Positions 1-8,270 of a stretch of 37,077 nt of DNA are shown here, piece after piece (positions within the stretch are counted from its first letter, which is position 1; every line of letters begins with the position of its first letter). This DNA is from Lachnospiraceae bacterium (GTDB lineage: Bacteria; Bacillota; Clostridia; Lachnospirales; Lachnospiraceae). Under the pieces are notes generated by a model that saw nothing but the letters and a program-made list of their open reading frames with translations, had not been told where the DNA came from and ran no database searches. The stretch covers positions 1 to 37,077 of the forward strand of contig JAMPFQ010000034.1 of assembly GCA_023664345.1 (NCBI GenBank), read 5' to 3'. The translations under genes and the position numbers were made by a program.

Positions 1-126
1 CGTTGCTCCGTCCGCACAGGACAGGGCAGCACGCCTCCGCCGTCCCTCTGGCAGCTGCACTGCAAGCCGCCAGGTACCATCGCGGCTGAACTGTTACTCT
101 CAGCGTGCAGAAAAATCAAAAACAGG

Positions 127-155
127 TTGAGGGAATGACAAAAATTTGGTAGAAT
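127..155 (+). promoter_or_regulatory. Predicted sigma-A promoter of the SPFH gene
   Basis: TTGAGG (127-132) and TAGAAT (150-155) are separated by 17 bases. They lie about 50 bases before the ATG at 203, which has its own GGAGG ribosome binding site. Bases 1-120 upstream hold no gene that I can recognise. Confidence 0.65.
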
Positions 156-202
156 AGAACAGATGAAGTGATTTCCAGATCAAATAACCGGAGGATGAAA
201 GA

Positions 203-1594
203 ATGGGATTAATCAAAGCGGCAAAAGATGCGATATCGACCATGCTGGCGGATCAGTGGCGGGAGTATTTCTACTGTGATTCTCTTTCCAATGATGTCTT
301 GATGGTCAAGGGGCAGAAGCGGATCACGGAAGGGCGCAACAGCAACACCAAGGGTGTGGACAACATTATCACCAACGGTTCCGTCATCGCTGTCAATGAG
401 GGGCAGTGCATGATTATTGTGGATCAGGGCGGGATCGTGGACGTGTGCGCGGAGGCCGGTGAATTTGTTTATGACCACTCCTCGGAGCCCACTATCTTTT
501 ACGGCGGCCTGGGCGAGGGCGTGAAGCAGAGTTTTTCCAATATCGGAAGAAGGTTCACCTTTGGCGGCAATACGGCGAAAGACCAGAGAGTGTACTTTTT
601 TAACACCAAAGAGATCATGAACAACCTGTTCGGCACGCCCAGCCCCATCCCGTTCCGTGTGCTGGACAGAAACACGGGATACGATTTTGATACGGCGGTG
701 AAGGTGAACGGCCAGTATTCCTTTAAGATCGCCGATCCCATCCTTTTCTATACGAATGTTTGCGCCAATGTGACGGACAGTTATAAGAAGACAGATCTGC
801 TGACCACCTTAAAGAGCGAACTGCTGACGGCACTGCAGCCCGCGCTGGCGAAAGTTTCCGCCCAGGGTGTGCGCCCCTATGAGATTCCCGGCTTTTCGGC
901 GGATATCTGTAAATATCTGGCGGAGGAACTGTCCCAGCAGTGGACGGAGCTCCGGGGTCTGGTGATGGTGAAGATGACCATCAACAGCGCGGATATGCCC
1001 GCGGAGGACAGACAGCGGTTCCAGAAGTGGCAGGATACCGCTATGCTGCGCAGTGCGGATATGCAGGCGGCGAGACAGAGCGAGGCGATGGCGACCATGA
1101 TCGAGAACACTAATCTGTCCGGCGGGAACGGTTCCGGCGGCGGTTCTCCCATGGAAGGCGCCATGAACATGATGGCTATGGGCATGATGGGAAATATGAT
1201 GGGCGGCGGTAATGCGTTCGGCAATATGATGGGCGGCAACCGTCAGCAGGCTCCCATGCAGCAGTCGGCACAGCAGGGTATGCCCCAGATGCAGGCGCCC
1301 GGCGCAGGCGCAGGAGCGGCTGTGCTTGGCTGGACCTGCCAGTGCGGACGCGCGGACAACAGAGGAAAGTTCTGTATGGAATGCGGAAAACCCAAGCCCT
1401 CGGACGCAGGCTGGACCTGCGGCTGCGGCACCGTGAACCAGGGGAAATTCTGTACCGAATGCGGGAATAAAAAGCCGGAGGGCGCACCTCTGTATAAGTG
1501 CGACAAATGCGGCTGGGAGCCGGAAGACCCCGCGCATCCTCCTAAATTCTGTCCTGAGTGCGGGGATGTGTTTGACGAGAGTGACCGGATCTAG
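203..1594 (+). CDS. SPFH-domain (virion core protein-like) protein with three C-terminal zinc ribbons
   Basis: This 463-residue protein starts at an ATG eight bases after GGAGG. Residues 1 to about 295 look like the bacterial SPFH/'virion core protein' family, a relative of the stomatin/prohibitin fold that usually forms membrane-associated oligomers. A Gly/Met-rich linker with repeated GNMMGG-like stretches covers about 300-370. Three zinc-ribbon-like units follow, with CQCG/CMECG, CGCG/CTECG and CDKCG/CPECG cysteine pairs (about 375-460). There is no signal peptide or clear membrane segment. A hairpin terminator follows directly, so it is probably monocistronic, although the next gene also encodes a zinc-ribbon protein. 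Its cellular role is not known to me; membrane-stress scaffolding would be a guess from the family. Confidence 0.8.
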   Translation: MGLIKAAKDAISTMLADQWREYFYCDSLSNDVLMVKGQKRITEGRNSNTKGVDNIITNGSVIAVNEGQCMIIVDQGGIVDVCAEAGEFVYDHSSEPTIFYGGLGEGVKQSFSNIGRRFTFGGNTAKDQRVYFFNTKEIMNNLFGTPSPIPFRVLDRNTGYDFDTAVKVNGQYSFKIADPILFYTNVCANVTDSYKKTDLLTTLKSELLTALQPALAKVSAQGVRPYEIPGFSADICKYLAEELSQQWTELRGLVMVKMTINSADMPAEDRQRFQKWQDTAMLRSADMQAARQSEAMATMIENTNLSGGNGSGGGSPMEGAMNMMAMGMMGNMMGGGNAFGNMMGGNRQQAPMQQSAQQGMPQMQAPGAGAGAAVLGWTCQCGRADNRGKFCMECGKPKPSDAGWTCGCGTVNQGKFCTECGNKKPEGAPLYKCDKCGWEPEDPAHPPKFCPECGDVFDESDRI

Positions 1595-1623
1595 ATTGCT
1601 GAAGCGGTTCATTCCGTAAGTTT

Positions 1624-1674
1624 ATCGCGGCAGTCGGCGTTCAGTTTTGCTGGAGACAGACTGCTGCGATTTTA
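1624..1674 (+). terminator. Rho-independent terminator after the SPFH gene
   Basis: ATCGCGGCAGTC (1624-1635) pairs with GACTGCTGCGAT (1659-1670) with one G-U pair, and TTTAT follows. It lies 30 bases after the stop codon. Confidence 0.7.
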
Positions 1675-1680
1675 TGTGTC

Positions 1681-2057
1681 ACAGTTCACCCGTCAGCCAG
1701 GCAGGTTCAAAATTCCATGCTGGCATGGAATTTTGGACTGACGGGCTGACGAGGGGAACGCTATTTCAAGAGCGAAAGGAGCTGCGAAGCAGCAGAAAGC
1801 GCTGAAAGCGCGATTTCGCGAATGGCGTTCGGTGAACAGTTCACCTGTCAGCCAGGCAGGTTCAAAATTCCATGCTGGCATGGAATTTTGGACTGACGGG
1901 CTGACGAGGGGAACGCCATTTCAAGAGCGAAAGGAACTGCGAAGCAGCGGAAAGCGCTGAAAGCGCGATTTCGCGAATGGCGTTCGGTGAACAGTTCACC
2001 CGTCAGCCAGACAGATCCAGATTCCATGCTGGCATGGGAATCTGGGCTGACGGGCGG
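1681..2057. repeat. 155-bp tandem palindromic repeat, 2.4 copies
   Basis: Copy 1 (1681-1835) and copy 2 (1836-1990) have an exact period of 155 bases and differ at four positions. A partial, more diverged copy 3 covers 1991-2057. Each unit holds a long hairpin (CCCGTCAG...CTGACGGG enclosing AAAATTCCATG/CATGGAATTTT) and a second inverted repeat (GAACGCCATT/AATGGCGTTC) that encloses smaller hairpins. In copy 3 both arms of the inner stem have changed together to CCAGATTCC/GGAATCTGG, so pairing is kept. With the flanking sequence this fills most of the 563-base space between the two zinc-ribbon genes. The open frames across it are by-products of the palindromes. Confidence 0.9.
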
Positions 2058-2120
2058 ACATGTTATTTTATTCTATAGAAAACTTTGCCGTGGTAGGGGA
2101 AGAATGCGAAGCATTCTTCT

Positions 2121-2143
2121 AAGCGGACAACGTCCGCTTTTTT
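2121..2143 (+). terminator. Terminator-like hairpin directly before a ribosome binding site
   Basis: AAGCGGAC/GTCCGCTT with a three-base loop runs into TTTTTT and ends about 15 bases before the ATG at 2158. A second small hairpin, AGAATGC/GCATTCT (2101-2117), sits just upstream. It could end transcription from the left or attenuate the following gene. Confidence 0.6.
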
Positions 2144-2157
2144 ACAGGGAGAGAAAG

Positions 2158-2922
2158 ATGGGTGCAGGTCAGGTTGGGACCATTGTTATATTAGCGCTGG
2201 CGCTGGCGGTGATGGGCGGCGGTTATGTTGCCTACAGGAATATCCGGGATAAGATCAGGACATTCACCCGCCTGGCGTTCGGGTCGGACACCATAAAGGG
2301 AAGCTTTGAAAATATGGACCGTGAGGCGGAGATCACGCCCAAATCGGTGTCGGCGGCGACGAAGCTTTATCTTCCGCAGATCCTGCGGGATTTCCCGGAA
2401 TTCCATTATGACGAGATGAAGAACAGGGCGGAAAATGTGCTGACAGGGTTCCTGTCGGGCATTGATGAAAAGAATCCGGCCAGGCTGCCCGAGGGCGTCA
2501 CCAGCGAACTGCGGGAGAAGCTGCAGCTGAAGATTGGCGCACTGGACAACGAGGACGCGGAAGAACATTTCAGAAACATCAAGATCCATAGGACGGAGAT
2601 CAGGACTTACCGAAAACTGAAAGGAAGATGCAGCATCATCTTCCAGTCGGCGGTGCAGTACAATCATTTTAAAAAACGTGACGGCGAAGTGACAGCGGGC
2701 GCGGAGGAGCGTCTGGAGCAGGGCAGATACAACGTGGAGATGATCTACATACAGGACCGGGACCTGGTGGAAAACCAGGCGGATTCCGGTCTGGCCATGA
2801 ACTGTCCCAACTGCGGCGCACCGCTCCCCAGGCTGGGAGCGAAGAAATGCCTGTACTGCGATACGCCCATTGAGGAGTTCAATATCAAGATATGGCATTT
2901 CAGTGACGTGGAGGAAGCATGA
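2158..2922 (+). CDS. Membrane-anchored protein with C-terminal zinc ribbon, possible Tim44-like domain
   Basis: I chose the ATG at 2158 (254 residues) because it follows GGGAGAG and because the upstream extension of the frame runs through the repeat and a terminator hairpin. Residues 3-24 form one hydrophobic segment ending in a charged stretch, which suggests an N-terminal anchor with the rest in the cytoplasm. The middle (about 55-210) is a mixed alpha/beta region that reminds me of Tim44/NTF2-fold domains, though this is uncertain. The C-terminus carries a zinc ribbon, CPNCG...CLYCD (about 220-240). It may work with the SPFH zinc-ribbon protein upstream, judging only from adjacency and the shared zinc ribbon. 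Confidence 0.7.
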   Translation: MGAGQVGTIVILALALAVMGGGYVAYRNIRDKIRTFTRLAFGSDTIKGSFENMDREAEITPKSVSAATKLYLPQILRDFPEFHYDEMKNRAENVLTGFLSGIDEKNPARLPEGVTSELREKLQLKIGALDNEDAEEHFRNIKIHRTEIRTYRKLKGRCSIIFQSAVQYNHFKKRDGEVTAGAEERLEQGRYNVEMIYIQDRDLVENQADSGLAMNCPNCGAPLPRLGAKKCLYCDTPIEEFNIKIWHFSDVEEA

Positions 2923-2984
2923 AGACAGTCTTGGAACGGAAGTAAAGAGACGGAACTGGAACCAAAGAACAGTCTCGGAACGGA

Positions 2985-3050
2985 AATGCCCGGAAGAAAT
3001 TTGCAGCTGCGTTTTTTTCAGATGGAAATTTCTTCCCCGCCAAGGGCATT
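2985..3050 (+). promoter_or_regulatory. Nested hairpin in the pcrA leader
   Basis: AATGCCC (2985-2991) and AAGAAATTT (2994-3002) pair with GGGCATT (3044-3050) and AAATTTCTT (3026-3034). Inside the loop, the palindrome GCAGCTGC is followed by seven T residues (3012-3018), which resembles a terminator. The element ends 33 bases before the pcrA ATG. Confidence 0.5.
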
Positions 3051-3083
3051 GGAGTGGAGAGACGGCACTGGAATGGAGGAAGC

Positions 3084-5399
3084 ATGAGCATTTATGATAC
3101 TTTAAATAAAGAGCAGAAAGAAGCGGTCCTGCAGACGGACGGCCCCCTGCTGCTGCTGGCAGGCGCGGGCAGCGGCAAGACCAGGGTGCTCACCCACAGG
3201 ATCGCCTATCTGATCGGAGAGATGGGGGTGAAGCCATGGAATATCCTGGCCATCACTTTCACCAATAAGGCGGCGGGCGAGATGCGGGAGAGAGTGGACA
3301 ACCTGGTGGGCTTCGGGGCGGACCAGATCTGGGTGACGACTTTCCACTCCGCCTGCGTGCGCATCCTGCGGAGGCATATCGACAGGCTGGGCTATGGCAA
3401 TGATTTTACCATCTATGACACGGACGACCAGAAGACGGTGATCAAAGCCATCTGCAAGAAACTCAGCATTGATCCGAAAATGCATAAAGAGCGTTCTATC
3501 ATGGGCGCCATTTCCTCTGCCAAGGATGAACTGATCGGTGTCAGGGAGTACGAACTGGATGCGGCGTATGACTTTAACAAGTCGGTTTACGCCAAAGTTT
3601 ACCGGGAGTATCAGGAAACGCTGAAAAAGAACAACGCCCTGGATTTTGACGATATCATCGTGAAGACGGTGGAACTGTTCCAAAACTGTCCGGAGGTGCT
3701 GGGCTCCTATCAGGAGAGGTTCCGCTATATCATGGTGGACGAATACCAGGACACCAACACGGCGCAGTTTGAACTGGTGCATCTTCTGGCGGACAGATAC
3801 CGGAATCTCTGCGTGGTGGGCGACGACGATCAGTCCATCTACAAATTCCGGGGCGCCAATATCAGGAATATCCTTGATTTTGAAAAATATTTTCCAGAGG
3901 CAAAAGTGATCAAGCTGGAGCAGAATTACCGTTCCACCCAGTCCATCCTGGATGCCGCCAACGCGGTCATCAGCAATAATGAACGCCGTAAGGACAAGGC
4001 GCTCTGGACCGACAGGGGAGCGGGAAGCCGCGTGCATTTCAAGCAGTTTGACAATGCCTATGAGGAGGCGGAATATATCGCGGACGATGTGGCCCATAAG
4101 GTAAAGCGCGGCGAGGCGGGATATAAGGACTGCGCGGTGCTTTACCGGACCAATGCGCAGGCCCGCCTGCTGGAGGAGCGGATGATCATGGAGGGCGTGC
4201 CCTACAATGTGGTGGGCGGCACGAATTTCTATGCCAGGGCGGAGGTCAAGGACATTCTGGCATATTTGAAGACCATCGACAACGGCAGGGACGAGGTAGC
4301 GGTGCGCCGCATCATCAACGTGCCCAAACGGGGCGTGGGAAACGCCACCCTGGAAAAGCTGGAAGACTACGCCGAGATGCGGGATATCGGTTTATATGAG
4401 GCCATGGAGCGGGCGGACGAGATCATGAGCCTTGGCAAAGCGGCGGCGAAGATCAGGCCCTTTGTATCCCTCATCCGGTATTTCAGGGATCATTTAAAGG
4501 AGTTTACCATAGCGGAGCTGATCAAAGAGATCGTGGAGAAGATTGATTACGCACAGTATCTGCAGAATAATGACGATGAGAGCGCGGAGGATCGGATCGC
4601 TAACGTGGACGAACTGATCACCAAGGCGGTGAATTATCAGGAGACCCATGACGAGCCTGTGCTGACGGAATTTCTGGAGGAGGTGGCGCTGGTGGCGGAT
4701 ATCGACAATGTGGATTCCGGTGACGACCGGGTCCTGCTGATGACTCTGCATTCCGCAAAGGGGCTGGAATTTCCCCATGTTTATCTGGCGGGCATGGAGG
4801 ACGGGCTGTTTCCAAGCTACAGGAACATTATGTCGGACGATCCCTCCGATGTGGAGGAGGAGCGGCGCCTGGCCTATGTGGGCATCACCAGAGCCATGGA
4901 CGAACTGACGCTGACCTGTGCCCGGATGCGTATGACCAGGGGGGAGACACAGTATAATCCTGTCAGCCGTTTCGTGCGGGAGATTCCCATGGAACTTATG
5001 GACGATCCCGCGCCCCAGCCCAGATCCGCCAGCAGGGAAAAGGTCGCGGAACTGCTCGGCCTGCCCGGAGAGCGATCCGCAGCGCCACAGGCTCCGGCGT
5101 ATGATTTCCGCCCCAGAGCGATCAACCGCCCTAAACCCGTAGTGAAAGCGGACAAGCCCTTTATCGCGAAAGGAATCGGGAGCCTGAACCAGATTGCCGG
5201 GATCTCCAGGGGAGCGCCCTCACAGCCTGCGGCAGAACTGGATTATGGCGTGGGCGACAGGGTGAATCATGTCAAATACGGCGAGGGCACCGTCCTGGAT
5301 ATTGTGAAAGAACCCAGGGATCACAAGGTAAAGGTGAACTTTGACAAGGCAGGACAGAAGATCATGTACGCATCTTTTGCAAAATTGAAAAGATTGTAG
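3084..5399 (+). CDS. pcrA: ATP-dependent 3'-5' DNA helicase PcrA (UvrD/Rep superfamily 1A)
   Basis: This 771-residue protein is the helicase that unwinds DNA in repair and removes RecA from single strands. All superfamily 1A motifs are visible: Walker A GAGSGKT (27-33), the TFTNKAAGEMRERV motif Ia, DEYQDT (about 219) of motif II, GDDDQSIYKFRGA, LEQNYRST, TLHSAKGLEF and the VGITRA motif. The last 50 residues (GDRVNHVKYGEG onward) form the Tudor-like C-terminal domain of PcrA, which binds RNA polymerase. The ATG at 3084 follows GGAGGAAGC and gives the family's usual MSIYDxLNxEQ start. The reading frame extends ten codons further upstream without a good ribosome binding site. Confidence 0.96.
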   Translation: MSIYDTLNKEQKEAVLQTDGPLLLLAGAGSGKTRVLTHRIAYLIGEMGVKPWNILAITFTNKAAGEMRERVDNLVGFGADQIWVTTFHSACVRILRRHIDRLGYGNDFTIYDTDDQKTVIKAICKKLSIDPKMHKERSIMGAISSAKDELIGVREYELDAAYDFNKSVYAKVYREYQETLKKNNALDFDDIIVKTVELFQNCPEVLGSYQERFRYIMVDEYQDTNTAQFELVHLLADRYRNLCVVGDDDQSIYKFRGANIRNILDFEKYFPEAKVIKLEQNYRSTQSILDAANAVISNNERRKDKALWTDRGAGSRVHFKQFDNAYEEAEYIADDVAHKVKRGEAGYKDCAVLYRTNAQARLLEERMIMEGVPYNVVGGTNFYARAEVKDILAYLKTIDNGRDEVAVRRIINVPKRGVGNATLEKLEDYAEMRDIGLYEAMERADEIMSLGKAAAKIRPFVSLIRYFRDHLKEFTIAELIKEIVEKIDYAQYLQNNDDESAEDRIANVDELITKAVNYQETHDEPVLTEFLEEVALVADIDNVDSGDDRVLLMTLHSAKGLEFPHVYLAGMEDGLFPSYRNIMSDDPSDVEEERRLAYVGITRAMDELTLTCARMRMTRGETQYNPVSRFVREIPMELMDDPAPQPRSASREKVAELLGLPGERSAAPQAPAYDFRPRAINRPKPVVKADKPFIAKGIGSLNQIAGISRGAPSQPAAELDYGVGDRVNHVKYGEGTVLDIVKEPRDHKVKVNFDKAGQKIMYASFAKLKRL

Positions 5400-5477
5400 T
5401 AATTTTAAAGTAAATGTGGTATATTATAAGAAATAAGGCAGAATGGCTGCCAAAGAGATAAACGGAGGTATGAACTT

Positions 5478-5768
5478 ATGAATAAGCTTGAGAATTTGAT
5501 GGATATCGCGAAACTGAACGAACTGCTTAAGAAAAAAGAGGAAGAAGAGAAAAAATGCAATGCGGTCGTATGTGTGCTGGCTGTGATCGGCGTGATCGCG
5601 GCAGTTGCGGCTATCGCATATGCTGTGTACCGTTATTTTACGCCCGATTATCTGGATGACTTTGACGATGAGTTTGACGATGACTTTGAGGATGAAGAGA
5701 TGGATGAGGACGAGGATGAGGATGACTTCTTCGTTGATGAGGGAGAAAAAGGCGAAAAGGATTTCTAA
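5478..5768 (+). CDS. Small single-pass membrane protein with acidic tail
   Basis: The product has 96 residues. A charged, Lys/Glu-rich N-terminal helix (1-27) precedes one hydrophobic segment (about 29-50). A very acidic C-terminal tail (about 54-96) consists almost entirely of Asp, Glu and Phe. GGAGG stands nine bases before the ATG, so it is probably translated. I do not recognise the family and assign no function. The gap before it contains a possible -10 box (TATATT, 5420-5425) but no convincing -35, so it may have its own promoter or be read from pcrA. Confidence 0.75.
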   Translation: MNKLENLMDIAKLNELLKKKEEEEKKCNAVVCVLAVIGVIAAVAAIAYAVYRYFTPDYLDDFDDEFDDDFEDEEMDEDEDEDDFFVDEGEKGEKDF

Positions 5769-5860
5769 GCCTGCAAAGCAGACTTTTTCACCTTGGAGAA
5801 TCGCCGGGGCGGTTCTTCCTGTGTGGTGAATATTTCGGCACTGGAACAGAGGAATATGAT

Positions 5861-7336
5861 ATGAAAAAGGGCCAGGTATATGAAGGTATTGTCGAGAGGG
5901 TAGATTTCCCTAATAAGGGCGTAGTCCGGGCAGGGGAGGATATCGTTATCGTGAAGAACAGCCTGCCCGGCCAGAAGATCAAGCTTAGCGTGAATAAAGT
6001 AAGAAAAGGGAAGGCGGAAGGCCGCTTGCTGGAGGTGATGGAACAGTCACCTCTGGAAACGGGCTCTCCGTGTTCCCGGTTTGGCGTATGCGGGGGATGC
6101 ACGTATCTTTCGCTGCCCTATGAGGAACAGCTGCGGATCAAGGAAGCCCAGGTGAAGAAACTGTTGGACAGCGCCCTGGCAGGGCAGGAACAGGGCTGGC
6201 TCTGGGAGGGGATCAAGGGAAGTCCCAAAGTGTACGGATACCGCAATAAGATGGAATTCTCTTTCGGGGATGAGCATAAGGACGGCCCCCTTGCGCTGGG
6301 GATGCACAGGAGGGGCAGTTTTTATGATGTGGTGAATGTGGAGGACTGCGCTATCGTGGATGCCGATTACCGCCTGATCCTAAAGACGGTTCGGGAATAT
6401 TTTGCGGAACGGGAAGTAAGCTATTTCCACAGACTGCGCCACCAGGGATATCTGCGCCATCTGCTCGTGCGGAAAGCGTCCGGCACAGGGGAGATACTGG
6501 CGGCGCTGGTGACTACCTCCCAGACGCCCTGGAAAGGAGCGGGGACTGTCGGACTGGAAGCGGCTGTACAACCACGACGTACAGAGCAGGATGCACAGCT
6601 GATCGATGGTTTCAGGGATATGCTGCTGTCCCTTGAGAGACAGGACATGTTACAGGGGCGCTTTGCCGGCATCCTGCATATCGTCAATGATTCTCAGGCG
6701 GATGTAGTCCAGAGCGACAGGACGGATGTGCTCTACGGTAAGGGATACTTTTATGAGGAACTGCTGGGGCTTCGTTTCAAGATATCCACGTTTTCCTTTT
6801 TCCAGACCAATACCTACAGCGCGGAGGTACTTTACAGGACCGCAAGGGAATATGTGGGCGAACTGGGAAGCGTCAGCGGGGACGGAGAGCCGGGCAAGAC
6901 TGTGTTCGACCTGTACAGCGGCACCGGGACCATTGCCCAGATGATGGCATCCGCGGCGGGAAAAGTGGTAGGCGTGGAGATTGTGGAGGAAGCGGTGGAG
7001 GCCGCCAGACGGAACGCGCAGGAGAACGGGATCTCCAACTGTGAGTTCATAGCCGGGGATGTACTGGAAGTGCTGGATGGGCTGGAGGAAAAGCCGGACC
7101 TGATCATCCTGGATCCGCCCCGCGATGGCATCCATCCCAAGGCGCTGCCCAAGATCATCTCTTACGATGTGGAACGGATTGTTTACATATCCTGCAAACC
7201 CACCAGCCTTGTCAGGGATCTGGAAGTGTTTTTGCAGAGAGGATACGCAGTGGAGAAAGCGGTTGCCGTGGACCAGTTCCCCTGGACGGCGAATTGTGAG
7301 GTTATCTGCCTGCTCTCAAAAAGGAATGTATCATGA
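5861..7336 (+). CDS. rlmD: 23S rRNA (uracil-5-)-methyltransferase, RumA/RlmD (RlmCD) type
   Basis: This 491-residue protein transfers a methyl group from S-adenosylmethionine to carbon 5 of a uracil in 23S rRNA. An N-terminal TRAM domain (about 3-60) is followed by the iron-sulfur ligands C71, C77 and C80, with a fourth cysteine in VEDCAIVD. The SAM-binding motif DLYSGTGT (about 350), DPPRDG (about 417) and the catalytic cysteine in SCKP (about 445) follow. The three-cysteine cluster matches RumA/RlmD rather than TrmA. Gram-positive enzymes of this type may modify one or two positions, so the exact target uracil is not certain. The start is the first ATG after the upstream gene and has a weak AGAGGAAT site. 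Confidence 0.9.
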   Translation: MKKGQVYEGIVERVDFPNKGVVRAGEDIVIVKNSLPGQKIKLSVNKVRKGKAEGRLLEVMEQSPLETGSPCSRFGVCGGCTYLSLPYEEQLRIKEAQVKKLLDSALAGQEQGWLWEGIKGSPKVYGYRNKMEFSFGDEHKDGPLALGMHRRGSFYDVVNVEDCAIVDADYRLILKTVREYFAEREVSYFHRLRHQGYLRHLLVRKASGTGEILAALVTTSQTPWKGAGTVGLEAAVQPRRTEQDAQLIDGFRDMLLSLERQDMLQGRFAGILHIVNDSQADVVQSDRTDVLYGKGYFYEELLGLRFKISTFSFFQTNTYSAEVLYRTAREYVGELGSVSGDGEPGKTVFDLYSGTGTIAQMMASAAGKVVGVEIVEEAVEAARRNAQENGISNCEFIAGDVLEVLDGLEEKPDLIILDPPRDGIHPKALPKIISYDVERIVYISCKPTSLVRDLEVFLQRGYAVEKAVAVDQFPWTANCEVICLLSKRNVS

Positions 7337-7447
7337 TCTGCGCTTAAGTCAGGGGGATGCCGTGCCGATACATATTATGACATATGACGGGCAATGGTTT
7401 TATGGGATTGGAACGGATTTCAGATTTTGAGGTAGGAGGAAAAAGAG

Positions 7448-8152
7448 ATGTCAATGACGGTAAACCACAGCTTGTATGACAATTATGTGGCGCAGAACGC
7501 GGATGCGGCCCTGAAAAAGAAAGAGGCGGATGATAAGGCGAAAGAGGTAAAGAAGCAGGACGGCGAAGTGAAACAGCCGCAGCTTTCACAGGCGGCGCAG
7601 AAGCTGTTGGAAAAGCTGCGCAAGACATACGGCAATATGGACTTCATGGTGGCGGATTTTCAGAACGCGGACGAGGCGAAAACCGTTCTTTCCCGTGGGA
7701 CAAAGGAATTTTCCGTGCTGTTTTCCAGCGAGGAACTTGAGAAAATGGCCTCTAGCGAGCAATGCGAGAAAGAATACATGGATCGCATAGAGGGAGCCGT
7801 GCGGATGTCGGGTGAGATCAACAAGCAGTTTGGTTTTGGATCCGCATTTGGAACGGATGGCGGCGAGGTGACCAGGATGGGCATTTCATTTAACTCAGAC
7901 GGTACGACGTCATTCTTTGCGGAATTGGAAAAGTCCAGCGCCAGCCAGAGAGAGCATATCGAGAAAGCGCAGGAAGAAAAACGCGCTCAGAAAAAGGAAG
8001 ATGCGAAAAAGGCGGATCATAACACGAAGCGCACCACCGTCCAGGCGGACAGCATGGAGGAGCTCCTGGAGAAGATCCGTAGAGTTGACTGGAATACCGT
8101 TAAGACAGGAAATGAGCCGGGAACAGGCAGGAGATTTGATATCAGTATTTAG
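7448..8152 (+). CDS. Conserved hypothetical protein, DUF6033-like
   Basis: The 234-residue product begins at an ATG eight bases after GGAGG. Residues 20-60 are a lysine/glutamate-rich helical stretch. A central part follows with MDFMVADFQ and EFSVLFSSEELEKMA, which I associate with the DUF6033 family of Clostridia. Residues about 155-200 are again highly charged and helical. There is no signal peptide or membrane segment, so it is likely cytoplasmic. The function is unknown and the family name is from memory. Confidence 0.65.
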   Translation: MSMTVNHSLYDNYVAQNADAALKKKEADDKAKEVKKQDGEVKQPQLSQAAQKLLEKLRKTYGNMDFMVADFQNADEAKTVLSRGTKEFSVLFSSEELEKMASSEQCEKEYMDRIEGAVRMSGEINKQFGFGSAFGTDGGEVTRMGISFNSDGTTSFFAELEKSSASQREHIEKAQEEKRAQKKEDAKKADHNTKRTTVQADSMEELLEKIRRVDWNTVKTGNEPGTGRRFDISI

Positions 8153-8187
8153 GGAGAAGCAGATAGAATAATATCATTCAGGCAGAA

Positions 8188-8230
8188 CCAGACCAGTTTG
8201 TGGATATATGCATTGTCACGGCTGGTCTGG
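8188..8230. other. Hairpin in the leader of the SRPBCC gene
   Basis: CCAGACCAG (8188-8196) and CTGGTCTGG (8222-8230) form a perfect nine-base stem with a 25-base loop. No T-run follows. It could be a weak terminator of the upstream gene or an RNA leader structure. Confidence 0.4.
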
Positions 8231-8270
8231 ATCTTTGTGGGGGACAGAAAGCGAAAGGAGAGCACATATC

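Noticed and set aside
809..1612. A 267-codon minus-strand frame opposite the SPFH gene.
   Set aside because: It is the antisense shadow of the zinc-ribbon and SPFH coding sequence, and it has no ribosome binding site.
1681..2057. Possible CRISPR array at the tandem repeat.
   Set aside because: The unit is 155 bases, repeated head to tail without unique spacers, and there are no cas genes.
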